Assembly: GCA_964229545.1 (NCBI GenBank)
Contig: CAXRDP010000032.1
Span: 1-24,258, forward strand
Direction of reading: 5' to 3'
Length of the DNA stretch: 24,258 nt
Source of the DNA: UBA724 sp964229545
GTDB taxonomy: Bacteria > Bacteroidota > Bacteroidia > Flavobacteriales > Flavobacteriaceae
Positions within the stretch are counted from its first letter, which is position 1. Each line of letters begins with the position of its first letter. A program made the position numbers and the translations under genes. Below are positions 1 through 6,906 of this stretch, in pieces. The notes below the pieces were generated by a model, which was given only the letters and a program-made list of their open reading frames with translations, had not been told where the DNA came from and did not search any database.

Positions 1-656
1 GCACTACTGAGCTACTTGGCTAGGTAGATGCTGCCCATGCGCCATGGAACACGTTGAATTTCATAGGGCATGTGGTGGCACAGACAGGAGACACAAAACA
101 GCGCATTAGCACCAACATTCGTATTGAATCCCAAAAACTGATTTGGATCAATGCCTCTATGATTGTGCCTTTGGGCAGAGCCAAAATAGATACGACGGGT
201 GTGTCTTTTTATGAGACTATTGGTAAGTCCTATTTCCAAGGGGATTTTACAGCCATTGAAAAACTGCTAGGCATTCGTTTGGGCTATCAGGCATTGGAAA
301 ACAGCTTGTTGGGGCGTCCTTTGTTGCCGGAGTTACTGGCCAACGCCCGTCTGAACAAACGTGATGGCGGATACCTACTCAAAGCAAGACGAGGCAAATT
401 GGAGTTTGTTTGTAAATACGGCACCGATTTTTTACTCCAACAACAACAATTGCGTATTGGAAAGCAAGAGCTTGTTGTAAGCTACTCCGATCATCAAAAA
501 ACAGCCAATCTATGGCTTCCCATGCAAGTCAATTTTAAGGCCCAATCGCCTCAACAAGAAGCCTCTTTGTCGTTTGGTTTTCGCAATGTGGTTGTGGATG
601 CGCCCTTGCGATTTCCCTTTCAAATTCCCAAAGATTTCACCCCTATAGCCCCATGA
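1..656 (+). CDS. DUF4292 family protein, 3' part, probable frameshift near left edge
   Basis: The reading frame from about base 24 to the TGA at 654-656 encodes a protein resembling DUF4292, a Bacteroidota family of predicted envelope lipoproteins of unknown function. Family-like features are the early segment reading IRIESQKLIWINAS and the following stretch ending in a SFYE motif. The expected N-terminal lipoprotein signal is absent and would lie left of the window. The open frame meets a TAG at 21-23. A TTG at 54 could serve as a start, but the codons between the TAG and 54 (VDAAHAPWNT) already look like genuine protein. Frame 1 from base 1 reads ALLSYLAR, and adding one G at the GG of 23-24 would join it smoothly to VDAAHAPWNT. 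A frameshift or a base-call error is therefore likely. The 3' end overlaps the next gene by four bases (ATGA), which suggests translational coupling. The family assignment is from memory and moderately sure. Confidence 0.6.
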
Positions 657-1852
657 GAATTCTAAGTACTTTATTACTGCTTTTGGTTGTGGGTTTGGGG
701 CATGCCCAAGACGCTAAGGCGCGTCTGGAGGCCCAGCGCAAACAACTCCAACAAGAGATTGTTCAGATCAATGGCTTGTTGCAACAGAACAAAAACAAAA
801 CCTCCAATGCCTTGGAAACGGTGGAGGATTTGGAACTTAAAATCGACCGTTTAGATCAGCTCATTCGGCTCACCAATCGCCAAGTCAATGCCCTGAACCA
901 GCAGATACAAGTCAATCAGAGGAACATCAACAACCTGCGTGCCGAACTCGAAGTGCTCAAAGCCGACTATGCAGAGATGATTGTCAAGTCACGCAAAAAC
1001 GCGTCTCAACAAACCCGACTGATGTTTCTGTTGTCTTCGGAAAGTTTTTGGCAAGCCATAAAGCGCATTCGCTATATGAAGCAATACGCAGCCTACCGTC
1101 AACAACAGGGCATCAAAATCGCAGAAAAAACCCAGACCCTGCAAGAGCTCAATACCACCCTCAACCAACAAAAGACCACCAAAGAGTCTTTGGTTGCCGA
1201 AAACCGTACCGCCCAACGCCAACTCGAAACCGAGCGCAGCACCCAGCAAGAACTGATTCGCAGCCTGCGCAGCAAAACCTCTCGCTATGCGGCCCAAATC
1301 AAAAAGAAACAACAGCAAACAGCTCGTATCAACAAAGAAATCGACCGTTTGATTCGTGAGGCCATTGCTGCCTCTAACAAAAAAGCCGGCACCACCACCG
1401 CCGACTTTGCTCTTACACCCGAAGCCAAAGCCCTGGCCGCCAGCTTCTCGGCTAACAAAGGCCGCTTGCCTTGGCCGGTACGCAAAGGCGTGGTCATTCA
1501 AAAATTCGGCACCCAGCGCCACCCTGTGGTGCGCACCACCACCATCAAAAGCAACGGGGTGACCATCGCCACTAACCCAGGCACCAAAGCCCGTGCGGTT
1601 TTTGAGGGCACAGTTCTTAACATTGTACAGTTTCAGGGCAGCAATCCCATCGTGCTGATTCAGCATGGGAACTTTGTGACGGCCTATAAAAACTTGGCTA
1701 CTGTGGAAGTTCAAAAGGGCGATAAGGTCATGGCCAAACAAGACATAGGCACGGTGTTTACCAACACCGATACCAACAGAACGACCTTGCAGTTTAGCAT
1801 CTTCCGAACGACCACACCTCAAAACCCAGCCGACTGGATTTATCAGATGTAG
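653..1852 (+). CDS. EnvC-like murein hydrolase activator with degenerate LytM/M23 domain
   Basis: This 399-residue exported protein has a signal peptide (residues 1-18, cleavage near GHA-QD). A long coiled coil rich in Gln, Leu, Lys and Glu covers about 20-235, and a C-terminal LytM/M23 fold covers about 270-399. This is the EnvC architecture, in which the coiled coil contacts the division machinery (FtsEX in E. coli) and the LytM domain activates N-acetylmuramoyl-L-alanine amidases. The zinc and catalytic residues of real M23 peptidases are missing: the HxGxD motif reads SNGVT (Ser300, Thr304) and the HxH motif reads TLQ (Thr378, Gln380). It should therefore have no peptidase activity of its own, as in EnvC. 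The ATG at 653 overlaps the stop of the DUF4292 gene. The gene ends 4 bases before the stop of a convergent gene. Role in daughter-cell separation is inferred from the family. Confidence 0.88.
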   Translation: MRILSTLLLLLVVGLGHAQDAKARLEAQRKQLQQEIVQINGLLQQNKNKTSNALETVEDLELKIDRLDQLIRLTNRQVNALNQQIQVNQRNINNLRAELEVLKADYAEMIVKSRKNASQQTRLMFLLSSESFWQAIKRIRYMKQYAAYRQQQGIKIAEKTQTLQELNTTLNQQKTTKESLVAENRTAQRQLETERSTQQELIRSLRSKTSRYAAQIKKKQQQTARINKEIDRLIREAIAASNKKAGTTTADFALTPEAKALAASFSANKGRLPWPVRKGVVIQKFGTQRHPVVRTTTIKSNGVTIATNPGTKARAVFEGTVLNIVQFQGSNPIVLIQHGNFVTAYKNLATVEVQKGDKVMAKQDIGTVFTNTDTNRTTLQFSIFRTTTPQNPADWIYQM

Positions 1853-1856
1853 CGAC

Positions 1857-2681
1857 CTATTCGATTACCAATTTTCGGGCAATTGTCTGTCCACGGTGAT
1901 GGATACGCATTAGATACAAACCACGACCCAAGCTACGTACATCCAACACCTCTGAGGTGGTTTGGCGAAGCACTTGCTGGCCCGAAAGGTTGTAGAGGGT
2001 CACCACTATGGGGGCATCAAATCCTATTAGAGACACCACCCCATTTGTAACTGGATTGGGGGTGATGGAAAATTTATTTTCAATTGGGTTTATGGAAAGC
2101 ACAGACACATCAAAAGTAAAGAATGGAAAAGGGGTGGCGGCTTGGCCATTGGTTGCCTCGCCTCCAAGTGCATTGACACCGCTGTAAGTCCAGCCATTGG
2201 GGTCGAAGTTTACTGAAAAATCTGTATCATTTTTTCTGTAGGCCCAGCCATCTACATACTCCCACGGCTGACCAGCCCCATCTATATTGACATCTCCATA
2301 AACATCATATACATTGCCGTCAAAAAACACTTCAATGGCATCGTTTCCATTAATGATGGCAACGCTATCAACATAATCAGGAGGAAAACCAAACCAAGTG
2401 TTAAAATCTGTTTCTTCACGTGAGACGAGGATAAAGGTGTCCTTTGTAATGCTGATGGCGGGAAAAGTAAACTCTACTCCTTCACTACCTCCACCATTGA
2501 CTGCAGACCCCACTCCATAGCGAGACAGGTCTGGGATGTCTTGAAGCGCTACAAATTCTATGGCTTTTGGGATTCCTCCAGACAAGGGTCCATCAATGAC
2601 GCCGGTCATGATGAGGTCTTGTGCACTGACTGAAAAAAAAGTAAAAAAGAAAAATAGGGGTACCAGTAAAAGTAGTTTCAT
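1857..2681 (-). CDS. Secreted lamin-tail-like protein with T9SS type A sorting domain
   Basis: This 274-residue protein has a Sec signal peptide (1-20, ending SVSA-Q). Residues about 22-190 look like a lamin-tail-like beta domain, with the motifs GPLSGGIPKAIEF, SVYG-like SRYGVG, NGGGSEGVEF and AIIN-GNDAIEVF. Such domains occur in secreted bacterial nucleases and phosphatases, often beside a catalytic domain that is absent here. The C-terminus from about 197 is a T9SS type A sorting domain: NPIENKFSITPNPV, then VVTLYNLSGQQVL, and a GLYLMRI...ARKLVIE end. The mature protein should be exported by the type IX system, and released or anchored at the cell surface. It stands alone between ribE (same strand, upstream, 89 bases away) and the convergent EnvC gene. 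A TACATTTG box lies 24 bases ahead of the ATG. The molecular function is unknown. Confidence 0.75.
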   Translation of the reverse strand: MKLLLLVPLFFFFTFFSVSAQDLIMTGVIDGPLSGGIPKAIEFVALQDIPDLSRYGVGSAVNGGGSEGVEFTFPAISITKDTFILVSREETDFNTWFGFPPDYVDSVAIINGNDAIEVFFDGNVYDVYGDVNIDGAGQPWEYVDGWAYRKNDTDFSVNFDPNGWTYSGVNALGGEATNGQAATPFPFFTFDVSVLSINPIENKFSITPNPVTNGVVSLIGFDAPIVVTLYNLSGQQVLRQTTSEVLDVRSLGRGLYLMRIHHRGQTIARKLVIE

Positions 2682-2704
2682 GATAAATGGGATTTGGGTT
2701 TCCT

Positions 2705-2712
2705 CAAATGTA
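2705..2712 (-). promoter_or_regulatory. Candidate -7 promoter box (TACATTTG) for the T9SS-exported protein gene
   Basis: Read on the minus strand, the bases are TACATTTG, a full match to the Bacteroidota -7 consensus TAnnTTTG. It lies 24 bases before the ATG at 2681, leaving a leader of roughly 17 bases. No TTG -33 element is seen at the usual 17-23 base distance, so the call rests on the -7 box and its position only. Confidence 0.4.
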
Positions 2713-2770
2713 CCAAAAAACAGTATTGCTTGGCGTGAAAAAAAATTAAGAAAAAGTTAAATCCGCGGTT

Positions 2771-3355
2771 TTAGCGGTTTTGTAGGCGGGCGATGTATTT
2801 GCCAATCATATCAAACTCCAAATTCACTCGGTCACCAACTTGGATTTGGTGAAAATTGGTGTGTTCGTGTGTATAAGGAATGATGGCCACGCTAAAGCGA
2901 TCTTTTTGGGCATCGATGACCGTTAGGCTGGTGCCGTTGACAGTAATGGAACCTTTTTCAATCACGAGGTTGCCCAAGCTGGGGTCAAACCCAAAGGTGT
3001 AGCGCCAACTGCCGCTTTCGTCGGCCACTTCTAGGCATTTTCCCACTTGGTCCACATGCCCTTGCACAAGGTGTCCGTCGAGGCGGTCACCCAGTTTCAT
3101 AGCGCGTTCCAAATTCACAACCTTGCCTACTTCCCAGTCATGCAAGGCGGTTTTGTCCAGGGTTTCTTGTATGGCTGTAACGGTGTGGGTGTTGTCGTCT
3201 ATGGCTACGACCGTCAGGCAGACACCATCATGGGCTAGGCTCTGATCGATTTTGAGCGATTCTGCCAGAGGGCTTTGCACACGGATGTGTATGTTTTCTT
3301 CCTCCCGATCGATGGCGTAGATTTTGCCCAAACACTCAATAATACCGGTAAACAT
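2771..3355 (-). CDS. ribE: Riboflavin synthase alpha chain
   Basis: Riboflavin synthase carries out the last step of vitamin B2 synthesis, the dismutation of two 6,7-dimethyl-8-ribityllumazine molecules to riboflavin and a pyrimidinedione. The 194-residue length matches the family (about 200). Two tandem lumazine-binding domains are visible: the first starts MFTGIIE and carries SLAHDGVCLTV (39-49), the second carries GSITVNGTSLTV (135-146), and they are linked by the conserved NLERAMKLGDRLDGHLVQGH segment (81-100). I chose the ATG at 3355 because MFTGIIE is the usual family N-terminus. The open frame extends upstream to 3520, but that would overlap pdxA out of frame and lacks family similarity. 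The gene is divergent from pdxA with a 42-base gap. Confidence 0.95.
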   Translation of the reverse strand: MFTGIIECLGKIYAIDREEENIHIRVQSPLAESLKIDQSLAHDGVCLTVVAIDDNTHTVTAIQETLDKTALHDWEVGKVVNLERAMKLGDRLDGHLVQGHVDQVGKCLEVADESGSWRYTFGFDPSLGNLVIEKGSITVNGTSLTVIDAQKDRFSVAIIPYTHEHTNFHQIQVGDRVNLEFDMIGKYIARLQNR

Positions 3356-3370
3356 AGCCCCGAATTTGGT

Positions 3371-3378
3371 TAACTTTG
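3371..3378 (+). promoter_or_regulatory. Candidate -7 promoter box (TAACTTTG) for pdxA
   Basis: TAACTTTG matches TAnnTTTG exactly and lies 19 bases before the pdxA ATG at 3398. It sits directly beside an opposite-facing box (3380-3387) for ribE. A good -33 TTG is not seen at normal spacing. Confidence 0.4.
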
Positions 3379-3379
3379 C

Positions 3380-3387
3380 CAAAAATA
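3380..3387 (-). promoter_or_regulatory. Candidate -7 promoter box (TATTTTTG) for ribE
   Basis: On the minus strand the bases read TATTTTTG, matching TAnnTTTG. The box is 24 bases before the ribE ATG at 3355, the same distance as for the gene at 1857-2681. No -33 TTG is evident. The A-rich tract here makes chance matches easier, so confidence is modest. Confidence 0.38.
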
Positions 3388-3397
3388 CGGATAAAAG

Positions 3398-4447
3398 ATG
3401 AGCAGTCCGATTCTTGGTATTTCGATAGGCGACCCCAACGGCATAGGGCCCGAGGTGGTGCTCAAAACCTTTTCGGATTCTCGTATGTTTGATTTTTGTA
3501 CCCCCGTGGTATATGCTCACCCCGATTTTTTAAACTCTCAAAACAAGCATTTTGGACTCAAGGTGCCTGTGCAGACGCCTAAGGACCGTCCCCAACGAGG
3601 GGTGTTGAATGTCGTTTCATGTTGGGACAGCCATCCACAAGCAGCCTACGGAAAAGAAACCAAAACCGCAGGCGCTTTCGCTTTGCAATCTTTAACCGCA
3701 GCTACCCAATCGCTTAAAGAAGGCGTCACTCAAGCCCTAATTACCGCACCCATCAACAAGGCATCCATACAGAGTGAAGCCTTTTCGTTTCCTGGACATA
3801 CCGATTATTTGGCGCATGAACTGGGCGGAGAGGCGCTGATGTTTATGATTCACGATCAACTTCGCGTGGGATTGCTTACCGATCATGTGGCCATTAACGA
3901 GGTTTCTGCTTTGTTGACCCCGGAGCGCATCGTCAGCAAACTAAAGCTGATGTCACAATCGCTACAGCAAGATTTTGGTGTCCGCAAACCCAAGATTGCG
4001 GTCTTGGGCATCAACCCTCACGCAGGTGACCATGGAGTGATAGGCAGCGAGGACGACAAGATTCTCTCCCCAACATTGGCCACCCATAATATTGAAAATA
4101 CTTTGGTATTTGGACCCTTTTCGGCAGATGCCTTTTTCGGCAGCCAGTCTTACCTAGACTACGATGCGGTTTTGGCAGCCTACCACGACCAAGGCCTTGT
4201 CCCATTTAAAACCCTCTCGTTTGGTGAAGGGGTCAATTTTACGGCCGGTTTGTCAGCCGTGCGCACTTCTCCCGATCACGGAACGGCCTTTGCGATTGCT
4301 GGTAAAGGGATAGCGAATCATCAATCGTTCCAGCAAGCTGTTTTTGCCGCTTTGGACATAGTGCGCAAGCGTCAAGAATATCAACAAATTACTGCCGATC
4401 CATTGCCGATTCAAGGCAATAAAAATCGCAGAAAAAGAGACAGTTAG
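3398..4447 (+). CDS. pdxA: 4-hydroxythreonine-4-phosphate dehydrogenase
   Basis: PdxA oxidises 4-phosphooxy-L-threonine with NAD(P)+ in the DXP-dependent branch of pyridoxal 5'-phosphate synthesis. The 349-residue protein opens with the family signature ISIGDPNGIGPEV (9-20). The substrate-binding GHTDYLAH lies at 133-140. Three histidines fit the metal ligands of the family: His163 (TDHV), His208 (NPHAG) and His263 (AYHDQGLVPFK). The tail after about 325 (ending NRRKRDS) is basic and probably disordered. It is the first gene of a plus-strand run leading to the DUF177 and rpmF genes, as in many Bacteroidota. The next gene appears to have its own promoter box. Confidence 0.95.
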   Translation: MSSPILGISIGDPNGIGPEVVLKTFSDSRMFDFCTPVVYAHPDFLNSQNKHFGLKVPVQTPKDRPQRGVLNVVSCWDSHPQAAYGKETKTAGAFALQSLTAATQSLKEGVTQALITAPINKASIQSEAFSFPGHTDYLAHELGGEALMFMIHDQLRVGLLTDHVAINEVSALLTPERIVSKLKLMSQSLQQDFGVRKPKIAVLGINPHAGDHGVIGSEDDKILSPTLATHNIENTLVFGPFSADAFFGSQSYLDYDAVLAAYHDQGLVPFKTLSFGEGVNFTAGLSAVRTSPDHGTAFAIAGKGIANHQSFQQAVFAALDIVRKRQEYQQITADPLPIQGNKNRRKRDS

Positions 4448-4475
4448 TCTGTTTTAGGCTTTGAGGTAAATTTTA

Positions 4476-4483
4476 TATCTTTG
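4476..4483 (+). promoter_or_regulatory. Candidate -7 promoter box (TATCTTTG) that fixes the DUF177 start
   Basis: TATCTTTG matches TAnnTTTG. A TTTT (4452-4455) lies 20 bases upstream as a poor -33 candidate. Transcription would start near 4490, so a TTG start at 4481 would lie inside the promoter. This supports the ATG at 4505 as the start of the DUF177 gene. Confidence 0.42.
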
Positions 4484-4504
4484 GCGCCCGTAACGGAAAA
4501 GGAG

Positions 4505-5032
4505 ATGGAGCGTTTGACGGAATTTGAAGTAAAGTTTTCCGGATTAAAAGAAGGCATTCATCGATTTGAGTTTTCAGTAACGGATAAGTTCTTTGAGGAA
4601 TTTGAGTATAAAGAATTCAACAGTGTTCAAGCCAAGGTAGTGTTGGACTTGCATAAAAAAGCCACCCTCATGGAGGCGCATTACAGCATGCAAGGCACAG
4701 TCAACCTACATTGCGACCTGACCAACGAACCTTTTGATCTAGAAGTTTCCCACGATTTTGATTTAGTCATCAAGTTTGGGCCGGACTTTAGCGACGATCA
4801 TGAAGATTTGATGGTGCTTCCACATGGGGCACACAGTTTTGATGCTTCTCAACATATCTATGAGCTTTTGGTATTAAGCATACCACAAAAAAGAGTTCAT
4901 CCAGGCGTTGAAGACGGCACCTTGGATTCCGACATACTCCACAGGCTAGAAGAGCTGAGACCCTCGGAAGACAAAACCTCCCAAAGCGGCACCGATCCGC
5001 GTTGGGACGCATTAAAGAAATTAAAAGAATAA
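4505..5032 (+). CDS. YceD/DUF177 family protein
   Basis: This 175-residue acidic protein belongs to the YceD/DUF177 family, which is nearly always encoded directly before ribosomal protein L32. In E. coli YceD has been linked to 23S rRNA, but the exact role is not settled. Family features are the central LHCDLTNEPF segment (a remnant of the CxxC region; only one Cys remains), the HIYELLVLSIPQKRVHPG motif, and the DPRWDALKKLK end. I chose the ATG at 4505: the possible TTG at 4481 lies inside a promoter-like TATCTTTG box, and family proteins start close to the VKFSGLKEG segment. The gap to rpmF is 10 bases, so the two genes are almost surely cotranscribed. Confidence 0.85.
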   Translation: MERLTEFEVKFSGLKEGIHRFEFSVTDKFFEEFEYKEFNSVQAKVVLDLHKKATLMEAHYSMQGTVNLHCDLTNEPFDLEVSHDFDLVIKFGPDFSDDHEDLMVLPHGAHSFDASQHIYELLVLSIPQKRVHPGVEDGTLDSDILHRLEELRPSEDKTSQSGTDPRWDALKKLKE

Positions 5033-5042
5033 TAATAGAGCC

Positions 5043-5237
5043 ATGGCGCATCCTAAAAGAAAAACATCGAAAACACGTCGTGACAAACGACGCACCCACT
5101 ACAAAGCAATCGCTCCTCAAGTTGCGGTTTGCTCCACTACAGGGGAGTCTCACTTGTACCATCGTGCACATTGGCATGAGGGCAAGTTGTACTACCGAGG
5201 CAAAGTATTAATCGATAATACTGCCGAAACCGTATAA
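5043..5237 (+). CDS. rpmF: 50S ribosomal protein L32
   Basis: The product is L32, a small basic protein of the large ribosomal subunit. The 64-residue length and the sequence starting MAHPKRKTSKTRRDKRRTHY are diagnostic. It is a zinc-free form: only one Cys is present (in VCSTTGE), not the four of the zinc-ribbon type. The later part, HRAHWHEGKLYYRGKVL, is typical of Bacteroidota L32. The gene follows the DUF177 gene by 10 bases, and a strong hairpin terminator begins 27 bases after the stop codon. In many bacteria plsX follows rpmF; here the next gene is fabH. Confidence 0.96.
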   Translation: MAHPKRKTSKTRRDKRRTHYKAIAPQVAVCSTTGESHLYHRAHWHEGKLYYRGKVLIDNTAETV

Positions 5238-5264
5238 TATCTTATTTCCTTTTATTGGATTTAT

Positions 5265-5290
5265 AAAACGCTTCCCTGAGGCGTTTTTTT
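5265..5290 (+). terminator. Intrinsic terminator after rpmF
   Basis: A hairpin with arms AAAACGC (5265-5271) and GCGTTTT (5281-5287), extended inward by T:G and T:A pairs, encloses a short CCCTG loop. It is followed by a T-run ending at 5290. It separates the pdxA/DUF177/rpmF transcript from fabH. The A-run on the other side could also let it act in reverse, but no minus-strand gene ends here. Confidence 0.8.
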
Positions 5291-5314
5291 ATTGGTATAA
5301 AAATTCAAAAAAAC

Positions 5315-5380
5315 CGATTTTTTTAGGTCAAAATCGCCAATTTTTACTAATTTTCCGCCCTATTTGCGTGTTTTTTGACC
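5315..5380. repeat. Nested inverted repeats in the fabH leader region
   Basis: Two sets of inverted repeats lie in the 156-base gap before fabH. CGATTTT (5315-5321) faces AAAATCG (5330-5336) across 8 bases. GGTCAAAA (5326-5333) is repeated inverted as TTTTGACC (5373-5380), 39 bases further on. A weak -7-like TAATTTTC (5348-5355) sits between the two GGTCAAAA copies. This could be an operator or an alternating RNA structure, or chance in an AT-rich region. No known lipid-regulator site (such as a FapR box) is recognised. Confidence 0.25.
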
Positions 5381-5393
5381 AAAAACAACTCAA

Positions 5394-6401
5394 ATGAACG
5401 AAAAGCAAACCGCCGCCATAACAGCCGTTGGGGCCTATGTCCCTGACAAAGTGTTGAGCAACAAAGACCTTGAGCAAATGGTAGAAACCACTGATGCTTG
5501 GATTCGCTCAAGAACTGGAATATCTGAACGTCGCATATTGAGTGAACCCGGTCAAGGCACTTCCTACATGGCCATTAGAGCGGCACAAGACTTACTTAAG
5601 CGCGGCAACATAGACCCTAAAGACATAGATTGTGTACTTGTGTGCACAGCGACCCCCGATATGTCTGTAGCTGCCACGGCAGCCTATGTGGCGAGTGAAA
5701 TTGGAGCTACTCAAGCTTTTGGCTACGACCTGCAAGCCGCTTGCTCTGGTTTTTTGTATGGGATGTCCACGGCAGCTGCTTATATTTCTAGTGGGAGGTA
5801 CCAAAAAGTACTACTCATCGGAGCTGATAAGATGTCATCGATTGTGGATTATGAAGACCGAACGACCTGTATCATCTTTGGGGATGGTGCGGGTGCTGTT
5901 TTGTTCGAACCCAACGACGAAGGATTAGGGATGCAAGACGAGTATTTTCGAGTAGATGGTGTGGGACGAGAGCATCTTCGTATAGAAGCCGGAGGGTCTT
6001 TGAAGCCGACCTCGGCTGATACTGTAGCAGCCAAACAACATTATTTACAACAAGACGGGAAAACAGTATTTAAATTTGCGGTATCTAATATGGCTGATGC
6101 TGCCGCTCAAATCATGGAGCGCAACCAGTTGTCACACCAAGACATTCAGTATTTGGTTCCTCACCAAGCCAACAAACGTATTATTGACGCTACCGCATCG
6201 CGTGTGGGTGTTGATCAAGAAAAAGTATTGACCAATATTGAGCACTACGGAAATACCACGGCAGCAACGTTGCCCTTATTGCTGTCTGATTATGAGCATC
6301 AATTTAAAAAAGGAGACAATTTAATCTTTGCAGCCTTCGGTGGTGGATTCACCTGGGGCGCATCATGGCTCAAATGGGCCTATAATTCAACAAAACATTA
6401 A
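5394..6401 (+). CDS. fabH: Beta-ketoacyl-ACP synthase III (FabH)
   Basis: FabH starts fatty acid synthesis by condensing an acyl-CoA primer (acetyl-CoA or branched acyl-CoAs) with malonyl-ACP. The 335-residue protein has the full thiolase-fold triad: Cys117 in AACSGFLYG, His257 in VPHQANKRI and Asn287 in HYGNTTAAT. The N-terminal TTDAWIRSRTGI and the terminal GGGFTWGASWLKW match the family. It heads the fabH-accB-accC group (gaps of 11 and 20 bases), which joins the primer condensation enzyme with two subunits of acetyl-CoA carboxylase. The upstream gap holds a terminator for rpmF and inverted repeats that might control this operon. Confidence 0.96.
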   Translation: MNEKQTAAITAVGAYVPDKVLSNKDLEQMVETTDAWIRSRTGISERRILSEPGQGTSYMAIRAAQDLLKRGNIDPKDIDCVLVCTATPDMSVAATAAYVASEIGATQAFGYDLQAACSGFLYGMSTAAAYISSGRYQKVLLIGADKMSSIVDYEDRTTCIIFGDGAGAVLFEPNDEGLGMQDEYFRVDGVGREHLRIEAGGSLKPTSADTVAAKQHYLQQDGKTVFKFAVSNMADAAAQIMERNQLSHQDIQYLVPHQANKRIIDATASRVGVDQEKVLTNIEHYGNTTAATLPLLLSDYEHQFKKGDNLIFAAFGGGFTWGASWLKWAYNSTKH

Positions 6402-6412
6402 CACAATTTATT

Positions 6413-6886
6413 ATGGAACTCAAAGAGATTCAAAATCTAATCAAATTTGTAGCCAAAACCGGCGTCAGTGAAGTCCAATTAGAGTTGGGCGATGTTAAAC
6501 TCACCATAAAAACCCAAGATGGGGTAGTGCAACAAGTGGTTTCAACACCTGTTGTTGAGGCTGCTTCTGCTGTGACTCCTATTCCTATAGCGGCACCAAT
6601 CCCTGCGGCACCAACCGCAGCAGCATCTCAAGATACCGATGAGGGTCTGATTACCATTAAATCACCCATTATTGGTACTTTCTATCGTCGTCCTTCTCCG
6701 GACAAACCCAATTTTGTAGAAGTGGGAACTGAAGTCAATGAAGGTGATGTCTTGTGTGTGGTAGAGGCGATGAAACTTTTTAACGAAATTGAGTCCGAAA
6801 TTTCGGGAACCATTGTTAAGGTATTGGTGGAGGACGCATCCCCCGTAGAGTTTGACCAGCCTTTGTTTGTAATTGATCCATCATAA
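6413..6886 (+). CDS. accB: Acetyl-CoA carboxylase biotin carboxyl carrier protein
   Basis: AccB carries the covalently bound biotin that shuttles CO2 from biotin carboxylase to the carboxyltransferase. The 157-residue protein has the expected three parts: an N-terminal domain (1-40), a flexible Ala/Pro/Thr linker (about 43-73) and a biotinyl domain (about 78-157). The biotinylated lysine is Lys121 in VVEAMKLFNEIE; AMKL replaces the commoner AMKM, a frequent variant. The N-terminus MELKEIQNLIKFVAKTGVSE is typical. It lies between fabH and accC in one operon. Confidence 0.96.
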   Translation: MELKEIQNLIKFVAKTGVSEVQLELGDVKLTIKTQDGVVQQVVSTPVVEAASAVTPIPIAAPIPAAPTAAASQDTDEGLITIKSPIIGTFYRRPSPDKPNFVEVGTEVNEGDVLCVVEAMKLFNEIESEISGTIVKVLVEDASPVEFDQPLFVIDPS

Positions 6887-6906
6887 GCCTCCAAAAAAGA
6901 AACACT

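Noticed and set aside
989..1822. Long minus-strand open frame (277 codons) inside the EnvC-like gene
   Set aside because: It is antisense to a clearly recognisable coiled-coil/LytM gene, has a low-complexity Gly/Phe/Leu-rich product with no family look, and follows from the codon bias of the real gene.
3356..3520. N-terminal extension of riboflavin synthase upstream of 3355
   Set aside because: The family starts at MFTGIIE, and the extension would overlap pdxA antisense without similarity to any domain.
4481..4504. TTG start at 4481 for the DUF177 gene
   Set aside because: It lies inside a TATCTTTG promoter-like box; the ATG at 4505 fits both the promoter and the family N-terminus.
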